DNA of 5,191 nucleotides from the NCBI GenBank assembly GCA_013817135.1, contig JACDDF010000214.1, forward strand, positions 1 through 5,191, given 5' to 3'. This document shows, in pieces, positions 1 to 3,780 of this stretch (positions are counted from its first letter, which is position 1; every line of letters starts with the position of its first letter). This stretch comes from Nitrospirales bacterium (lineage in GTDB: Bacteria > Nitrospirota > Nitrospiria > Nitrospirales > UBA8639). The notes under the pieces are model-generated. The model made no database searches, was not told where the DNA came from, and saw only the letters and a program-made list of their open reading frames with translations. A program made the translations under genes and the position numbers.

Positions 1-1305
1 ATCCCGAGCCGCGCTGGTCAATAATTGGAGCAAGTAACCGGGATCATGAAGACTCCAGAGACTCAGCCCCCGAGCCCCTTGGCAGGTCGGGTTGTTTCCC
101 TGTCCGACTCCTAACGGTTGCCCTAACATGGCAATGCCACCCCCGACAATGGCAGCATTGGCCGTAATCCCAGTCCCGCGGGGCAGATGTTTCTTGGTTA
201 CTTGTTGGGCAGTAGAACACAAATCAAGATTAAGTAATTTGGTCAGACCATCAGCTACCTCTGGTCGTGCCAGAAGCATCCGCTCCAACATCTGTTGAAA
301 TCCATAGATGATCCAACTGGTGGCGGGATGAATGGTCAGGCGCATTAATTCAAAGACCTTTTCCCGATATTGTTCCATATGGGCCTGGCCGACCTCGGTC
401 AAATCCAAGGCAATCGCCAGGGTTCCCGTATCGTCATTCTTGAGGACATGCTGGAGGAACGCGACATGGTATTCGCTGGATAGACCGGTCAACGTCAATA
501 ATTTCCCAACCACCTTCGCCTCATTTTCAATCTCATGCGCGGTGGCTTTGGCCAGGAGATTGCGATAGTCCGTAGGAGAGCCCGCTTTCTTGGCCAGTGG
601 AGTGGGAGGACCCGTGGCCTTGATGTACCGGTCGAGTCTAGCGGCCAGCTTGGGATCTGGATCCTTCTGAATGTTTTTGGCTTGCTCAATCATTTTCAAT
701 GTGAGGCTCACATCAATAGGCCGCTGGGCGACTCGCGCATCGATATCATCAAGAACGTGTTCCAGCAAACCTTCGGAGGAAATCTCTTGCTCAATCATGG
801 CTAATATTCTGCGCGCTCGTGCATAGACCTTCGGACGAAGACGAGACTCCTCAGTCTCACTGCCGTACAACAAATCGAGATTGAGCCCCATGACCGTCTG
901 TAAAAAGAATTGAGCCAGTTGCGCAGAAAATTTCGGGTGTTGCGAGTCACCGGCTGCAATGGATAAAACCCGAAGCTCGCTCAGCATTTCTAATGACGAA
1001 TACTGTCCTTCGGCACGGAGCCCCCCACCCACCAACTCGGGCAGAAGCCGGTCAGGATGTTCCCAGGGTCCGGCATGAAAGACCCCTGCAGAGTCAAAAC
1101 GATGGGCCTGTCCTCTCACGATTTGCAATCCTTCGTCGCTTTCAAACAAATCCGTGGCACGACGAACGACCTCTGGCTGATACTTGGCCTTGGCAAATGG
1201 CTCCGCCTGTTCCAAAGCCTCAAGGGCCTGAAGTAAGGCTTGTTCTTGACGGGTAGTGGCGACCGTTAATTCAGGCTGAGACGCGCCCGTGGGGGAATCA
1301 CTCAT
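1..1305 (-). CDS. Large conserved-looking protein of unknown function, 3' end outside window; possible thiol-hydrolase motif near its visible end
   Basis: An uninterrupted frame of 435 codons runs from ATG at 1305 to the window edge without a stop, so the C-terminus is missing. I do not recognise the family. Residues 1-370 look mostly helical and soluble: charged amphipathic stretches, no signal peptide, no membrane segment. At about 375-400 a glycine-rich hydrophobic stretch (IVGGGIAMLGQPLGVG) leads into QGNNPTCQGARGLSLW (402-417). The Gln402-Gly-x4-Cys408 spacing equals that of the oxyanion Gln and catalytic Cys of papain-like enzymes, and a helix seems to follow the Cys; the His and Asn/Asp partners would lie outside the window. 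The start at 1305 overlaps the end of the ATP-grasp gene by 8 bases (ATGAGTGA) and has GAGGAG 10 nt upstream. An in-frame ATG at 1314 is too close to that site. The overlap implies translational coupling and a shared pathway with the ligase. Being a gene is near certain; thiol hydrolase is only a hypothesis. Confidence 0.9.
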   Translation of the reverse strand, partial: MSDSPTGASQPELTVATTRQEQALLQALEALEQAEPFAKAKYQPEVVRRATDLFESDEGLQIVRGQAHRFDSAGVFHAGPWEHPDRLLPELVGGGLRAEGQYSSLEMLSELRVLSIAAGDSQHPKFSAQLAQFFLQTVMGLNLDLLYGSETEESRLRPKVYARARRILAMIEQEISSEGLLEHVLDDIDARVAQRPIDVSLTLKMIEQAKNIQKDPDPKLAARLDRYIKATGPPTPLAKKAGSPTDYRNLLAKATAHEIENEAKVVGKLLTLTGLSSEYHVAFLQHVLKNDDTGTLAIALDLTEVGQAHMEQYREKVFELMRLTIHPATSWIIYGFQQMLERMLLARPEVADGLTKLLNLDLCSTAQQVTKKHLPRGTGITANAAIVGGGIAMLGQPLGVGQGNNPTCQGARGLSLWSLHDPGYLLQLLTSAARD

Positions 1306-2548
1306 AGAAATCATACTCCTCATAGCGCTGGACGAGCTCACGCAGGGTTTCCGGATCTTCTCCAGCAAGGAAGACCGTCCCATAATGATTACCGAAACCC
1401 ACGCGCTCTGCCACTTTGGCGGTGACGGGTTCAAACATGGTATGCCGGTCCATATACGGATGGGCTTCCAATTCCTTAGGAAACTGCAGTTGATGGACAC
1501 TGGCTTTCCGAGGATACACCATCAAGTTGGCCGCAAAAACTTTATGGTCTTTTTCTTTTGGGAAAAACCGGTCTAACACGGTTTTGGAGGTATTGGGATC
1601 GGAGCATAATAACAGAGCCGCATACGGATTAAAGCCATGGGCACGCTGAATGAGTTCGAAAATATGGCCGCCTGGCACACGGGCCGCCACTTCCCCGAAA
1701 TGTAACTCCCCCTCTTGATCCAGAAAATATTCCGGATGAATCATGCCATTCACGATGCCAAAGGCCTTCATGAGTTTTTGAATGGCCTTCCGGATCTTTG
1801 TCCGATGCTTACTGAGCCTTGGCGTTTCCGGCACGATCTGGGAATAGCCCAGATGCACGTACTCGGTGATATTCATAAATTCGATTTTTCCCTTATGAAT
1901 AAAAGCTTCAACCGAAAATTCCTGCCCCGCCAGATGGCTTTCGGCCAGACACGGAAAGGCATCGTCGGGAAGAGAGTTGATATCCTGCCGGCTTCGAACA
2001 AATACATGGCCCACACTGCCCGCCGCCGACAGGGGTTTCAGATGGACCGGTTCGGGTACTTCCTCCTGCAAGCGAAGCCGGGCCTCATTGATGTCGTCAA
2101 AAAACGCTAAGGCTTCCTCCCGCGAGCGAATCTCCTCAAACACGCCGACTCGAATACCGTTCATTTGGGCATTACGCTTCATCATGGCCTTGTCGCGAAA
2201 TAAGAGAGCCCGTTGAAAGGCGCGGGGATCTTTCAACAGCTGGGTGTTGAGGGACCCGGCCCATTCCACGGTTTCTTCATACAGCGGTACGGCATGGCTC
2301 ACCCCTCGCTCGACCAATTTTTCATAGAGTCGGTCGGAGTTGTGGTTGTGCACGTAAAAATCCCAGGTCACCACATCAACCCCATCCTCTTTTAATGCGA
2401 TATCGAATCCCTCCGGTACCACCGCGACAAAAGGGATTTTGTTTTCCTTGGCGGCTTCCATCGTTTCCAAGCTATAGCCCAGCAGAGCAACTGGTGCCTT
2501 CTTTTTTCCTACACGGGTTTTCTTTACTACTGACGCTTTCTTTTCCAT
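1298..2548 (-). CDS. ATP-grasp carboxylate-amine (peptide-type) ligase
   Basis: A 416-residue protein with ATP-grasp architecture. ATP-grasp ligases activate a carboxylate as acyl-phosphate and join it to an amine or thiol. Residues 1-17 are a lysine-rich tail; 18-110 form a Rossmann-like pre-ATP-grasp domain (ALLGYSLETMEAAKE). The FRDKAMMKR segment (117-125) is the usual entry to the ATP-binding domain. Lys171 followed by a small-residue loop (KPLSAAGSVGH, 171-181) fits the nucleotide lysine and flexible loop. ESHLAGQEFSVE (203-214) fits the hinge/adenine segment. HPEYF (271-275) and FGEVAARVPGG (284-294) supply the Mg-binding Glu286 and the phosphate-contacting Arg290. A C-terminal lid follows (about 335-416). 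Size and motifs fit the amino-acid/dipeptide ligase branch (as in BacD-like L-amino-acid ligases) better than biotin carboxylase, but the substrate cannot be read from sequence. It follows the GNAT gene by 118 bp and overlaps the next gene by 8 bp, so co-expression is likely. Confidence 0.9.
   Translation of the reverse strand: MEKKASVVKKTRVGKKKAPVALLGYSLETMEAAKENKIPFVAVVPEGFDIALKEDGVDVVTWDFYVHNHNSDRLYEKLVERGVSHAVPLYEETVEWAGSLNTQLLKDPRAFQRALLFRDKAMMKRNAQMNGIRVGVFEEIRSREEALAFFDDINEARLRLQEEVPEPVHLKPLSAAGSVGHVFVRSRQDINSLPDDAFPCLAESHLAGQEFSVEAFIHKGKIEFMNITEYVHLGYSQIVPETPRLSKHRTKIRKAIQKLMKAFGIVNGMIHPEYFLDQEGELHFGEVAARVPGGHIFELIQRAHGFNPYAALLLCSDPNTSKTVLDRFFPKEKDHKVFAANLMVYPRKASVHQLQFPKELEAHPYMDRHTMFEPVTAKVAERVGFGNHYGTVFLAGEDPETLRELVQRYEEYDFYE
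1316..1321 (-). promoter_or_regulatory. Ribosome binding site of the 1305 gene, inside the ATP-grasp coding end
   Basis: GAGGAG on the minus strand lies 10 nt before ATG 1305 and within the last codons of the ATP-grasp gene. It favours 1305 over the in-frame ATG at 1314, which would leave only one base of spacing. Confidence 0.6.
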
Positions 2549-2666
2549 GCAGACCTCCTTATAGGGGTAACATAACGAATGAATTCCTCCAAACTGTCGC
2601 CGATAGCAGACAAATGGAAGAATCCATTAGTAATAATGATTGACTCGTTTGTTGAGGAAGGGCGTG
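2549..2666 (-). other. 118-bp spacer between the GNAT and ATP-grasp genes
   Basis: No convincing gene. It holds the ligase ribosome binding site and a small inverted repeat (AATGGA 2613-2618, TCCATT 2623-2628, 4-nt loop) with no T-run on the minus strand, so it is not an obvious terminator. A 22-codon frame (2627-2559) has no ribosome binding site. No clear sigma-70 promoter was found, which is consistent with read-through from the GNAT gene. Confidence 0.5.
2553..2561 (-). promoter_or_regulatory. Unusually strong Shine-Dalgarno of the ATP-grasp gene
   Basis: TAAGGAGGT on the minus strand is a 9-base match to the canonical anti-Shine-Dalgarno complement. AGGAGG is 5 nt from ATG 2548. It fixes the start and predicts the ligase is the best-translated gene of the group. 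Confidence 0.9.
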
Positions 2667-3233
2667 CTAGAACAGATATTGGTACAGTTCAAAACCCTCT
2701 TCATAGTAGGGTTTCAACCAACCGCCTTGCCACCCTAATACCTGGTCACGGGTGGTCGCAATACATTCAAAGCCGAACCGGCGATAGGAGCGCGTGGCCC
2801 AGTAGGCCTTAGGATGGGCAATCAACACCATGCCGCCTTTTCCCTCGCGGCAAGCCACATCACGAACGTGATTGAGTAATTGAGGCCCAAACCCTTTGCC
2901 GGTTTGGTGATCATACACATAGATGTACCCGATATAGGCCATGTCTCCGACTGGTTGCGAAGACACAATTCCCACGGGCGCATTCTCTTCACGCCCGATG
3001 TAAAACTGCCGCCGTGCAAACTCTCGCTCCCCCCAGGATTCATCCACTTCATGCTGGGCCATGTCCTTTTCATGAAGAAAAGGTCGATACCAGTCGGCTG
3101 ATGACCGGAGGATATTGGCAGCAATAACCATCTCATGACGTTTGGCCGGCTGAATATCCAGGCCCCGATGAATAATCCTCCTACCGTTTCTTCGATGGAG
3201 ACGTTCTCCGATTTCCGTTTGATTTTGCATCAT
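2667..3233 (-). CDS. GNAT-family N-acetyltransferase
   Basis: A 188-residue protein, a normal length for a single GNAT domain, which transfers an acetyl group from acetyl-CoA to an amine. Motif A is clear: the beta-4 strand YIGYIYVYD (100-108) is followed by the pyrophosphate loop QTGKGFG (110-116, Q/R-x-x-G-x-G/A) and a helix (PQLLNHVRDVA). Motif B is KAYWATRSYRRFGFE (142-156), the usual region before the C-terminal strands. The C-terminus is aromatic-rich (GWQGGWLKPYYEEGFELYQYLF region). The first 30 or so residues are basic and precede the domain. Two ATGs stand in tandem (3233 and 3230); AAAAGGA at 3243-3249 leaves 9 nt to the first, so 3233 is chosen. The acceptor is unknown; next to an ATP-grasp ligase it may acetylate a substrate or product amine, or act as an acyl-transfer step in the same small-molecule or peptide pathway. 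Confidence 0.88.
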   Translation of the reverse strand: MMQNQTEIGERLHRRNGRRIIHRGLDIQPAKRHEMVIAANILRSSADWYRPFLHEKDMAQHEVDESWGEREFARRQFYIGREENAPVGIVSSQPVGDMAYIGYIYVYDHQTGKGFGPQLLNHVRDVACREGKGGMVLIAHPKAYWATRSYRRFGFECIATTRDQVLGWQGGWLKPYYEEGFELYQYLF

Positions 3234-3242
3234 GAAGATCGA

Positions 3243-3249
3243 TCCTTTT
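3243..3249 (-). promoter_or_regulatory. Ribosome binding site of the GNAT gene
   Basis: AAAAGGA at the end of a 9-base A-run on the minus strand, 9 nt before ATG 3233. It is a moderate site in an A-rich, unstructured context that favours initiation. Confidence 0.6.
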
Positions 3250-3338
3250 TTTTTAAATAATGTGACACGGACTCATGCTCCTCAAGAGCCGAGACCGGAG
3301 GGTCCTTGACTGTTTTTTATATTGAATGTTTACCGAGG

Positions 3339-3372
3339 AAAAACTGGTGTGAGCATCCCTTCATTCACACCA
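3339..3372 (-). terminator. Candidate intrinsic terminator/attenuator, minus strand
   Basis: A perfect 8-bp stem (TGGTGTGA / TCACACCA; arms 3345-3352 and 3365-3372) with a 12-nt loop is followed on the minus strand by G and then five T (3343-3339). The plus-strand reading has no T-run, so the polarity is leftward. The stem is only half G/C and the T-run is short, so efficiency may be partial. It lies about 105 bp before the GNAT start and about 275-305 nt after the predicted sigma-54 start, so it would end a small RNA or attenuate the operon. The inverted repeat could instead be a protein-binding site. Confidence 0.5.
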
Positions 3373-3406
3373 ACATTTCCCCATTTGTAAGATCTTTAAT
3401 TTTTGC

Positions 3407-3443
3407 TACGAAAACTTACAGAACCCTTCATTTCGTTTTCGTA
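3407..3443. repeat. Inverted repeat, 9-bp arms
   Basis: TACGAAAAC (3407-3415) and GTTTTCGTA (3435-3443) are exact reverse complements separated by 19 nt. It would form the longest stem in the putative leader RNA. Confidence 0.7.
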
Positions 3444-3483
3444 ATTTACAAGGGCGAATGCGAACTTCCTACACACCGTTATT

Positions 3484-3501
3484 CACATGCCCCAGCATGT
3501 G
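3484..3501. repeat. Inverted repeat, 7-4-7
   Basis: CACATGC (3484-3490), CCCA, GCATGTG (3495-3501) is a perfect palindrome with the same 7-4-7 geometry as the operator-like sites at 3734-3780 but an unrelated sequence. It may be an RNA hairpin with a tetraloop or a binding site for another dimeric regulator. Confidence 0.7.
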
Positions 3502-3604
3502 GTTCTCAAGCGCTACCAGACTAAATGGTCTTGGCTCGATCACCGAATTGGATAAAACCAGTACACCTCACAGGATTCAGACAATACATGTTTAGGTATT
3601 TTCA

Positions 3605-3620
3605 TTTAGCTATCGCTAAA
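3605..3620. repeat. Inverted repeat, 6-4-6
   Basis: TTTAGC (3605-3610), TATC, GCTAAA (3615-3620). On a minus-strand transcript starting near 3646 it would form a hairpin at about +27 to +42, near the 5' end. Confidence 0.65.
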
Positions 3621-3656
3621 ATTCCCCTATCCATACTTCTATATACCTATACACTG

Positions 3657-3672
3657 TGCAAGACATGTTCCA
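3657..3672 (-). promoter_or_regulatory. Sigma-54 promoter (-24/-12) directed left
   Basis: The minus strand reads TGGAAC-ATGTC-TTGCA, against the consensus TGGCAC-N5-TTGCA. The invariant GG and GC are present and separated by exactly 10 bp; within the conserved blocks only one base differs (A for C). It predicts transcription starting near 3646 toward the GNAT/ATP-grasp genes. An exact IHF consensus and two palindromes at enhancer distance lie upstream, next to a sigma-54 activator gene, which makes a chance match unlikely. Confidence 0.72.
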
Positions 3673-3677
3673 TCTGT

Positions 3678-3690
3678 TAACCCATTGATA
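3678..3690 (-). promoter_or_regulatory. IHF binding-site consensus between promoter and enhancer
   Basis: The minus strand reads TATCAATGGGTTA, an exact match to the IHF core WATCAANNNNTTR. It lies at about -32 to -44 from the predicted sigma-54 start, between the promoter and the palindromic sites, where IHF bends DNA to bring the activator to sigma-54 polymerase. Whether the host has true IHF or an HU relative is unknown. Confidence 0.6.
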
Positions 3691-3733
3691 TTTGTAAGTT
3701 TGTGGATTTATGGGACTGCAATGTCCCTATATT

Positions 3734-3751
3734 TGAGACATACTTGACTCA
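3734..3751. promoter_or_regulatory. Upstream activator site 1 (imperfect palindrome)
   Basis: TGAGACA-TACT-TGACTCA has the same 7-4-7 layout as the perfect site at 3763-3780, with one mismatch in the right arm (TGACTCA for TGTCTCA). Its centre is about 96 bp upstream of the predicted sigma-54 start and 29 bp from the centre of site 2. A further half-site-like TGTCCC lies at 3722-3727. Probably bound by the adjacent Fis-type HTH regulator. Confidence 0.6.
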
Positions 3752-3771
3752 TTTACATATTGTGAGACAAT
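3744..3771 (+). promoter_or_regulatory. Possible sigma-70-type promoter of the activator gene, overlapping both palindromes
   Basis: TTGACT (3744-3749, 5 of 6 to the -35 consensus) and GACAAT (3766-3771, 4 of 6 to the -10 consensus) are 16 bp apart. Transcription would start around 3779, making the mRNA almost leaderless, which agrees with the lack of a Shine-Dalgarno before ATG 3781. The -35 lies in site 1 and the -10 in site 2, as expected for autorepression. An alternative -10-like TATATT at 3728-3733 has no -35 partner. Confidence 0.3.
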
Positions 3772-3780
3772 ACTGTCTCA
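3763..3780. promoter_or_regulatory. Upstream activator site 2 (perfect palindrome abutting the regulator start)
   Basis: TGAGACA-ATAC-TGTCTCA is a perfect 7-bp inverted repeat with a 4-bp spacer, ending one base before ATG 3781. It is about 125 bp upstream of the predicted leftward sigma-54 start. The position suits both activation of the divergent unit and repression of the regulator's own gene. Confidence 0.7.

Larger units (their letters stand above)
3339..3646 (-). ncRNA. Candidate sigma-54-driven structured RNA (small RNA or operon leader)
   Basis: Between the predicted sigma-54 start (near 3646) and the terminator-like hairpin lie about 300 nt with no credible reading frame; the longest ATG-started frames on the minus strand are about 10 codons. 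The stretch holds perfect inverted repeats with arm/loop/arm of 6/4/6 (3605-3620), 7/4/7 (3484-3501), 9/19/9 (3407-3443) and 8/12/8 (3345-3372), plus a bulged stem at 3516-3534. A string of hairpins ending in a U-run, driven from a promoter facing a sigma-54 activator gene, recalls the Qrr small RNA/LuxO arrangement of vibrios, though no Qrr sequence was recognised. The boundaries are inferred. The alternative is a long untranslated leader of the GNAT operon. Confidence 0.35.
3234..3780. other. Divergent intergenic control region, no protein gene
   Basis: 547 bp of AT-rich DNA without a credible coding frame on either strand. From right to left it holds the two palindromes, the IHF match, the sigma-54 promoter, the hairpin-rich stretch and the terminator-like element. 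In the 3250-3338 stretch I see only a TATAAA (3316-3321, minus) that lacks a -35 partner, and small 4-bp inverted repeats that could be chance. Confidence 0.7.

Noticed and set aside
1715..2110. 131-codon plus-strand frame
   Set aside because: Antisense to the ATP-grasp coding sequence, whose motifs are intact; no ribosome binding site or recognisable domain.
2559..2627. 22-codon minus-strand frame ending at the ligase ribosome binding site (possible leader peptide)
   Set aside because: No Shine-Dalgarno before its ATG; the TAA merely overlaps TAAGGAGG.
2613..2628. AATGGA/TCCATT hairpin between GNAT and ATP-grasp genes as a terminator
   Set aside because: Only six mostly A/T pairs and no T-run on the minus strand.
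3316..3321. TATAAA as a separate -10 element for the GNAT gene
   Set aside because: The -35 positions at 16-18 bp spacing hold only T-rich sequence unlike TTGACA, so a promoter cannot be supported, though it cannot be excluded.
3306..3524. 72-codon plus-strand frame in the intergenic region
   Set aside because: No ribosome binding site, no domain-like composition, and it runs through several inverted repeats.
3516..3534. CCAGAC/GTCTTGG stem as a tRNA-like or terminator element
   Set aside because: Bulged, short, no T-run and no cloverleaf around it; kept only as a minor stem of the candidate RNA.
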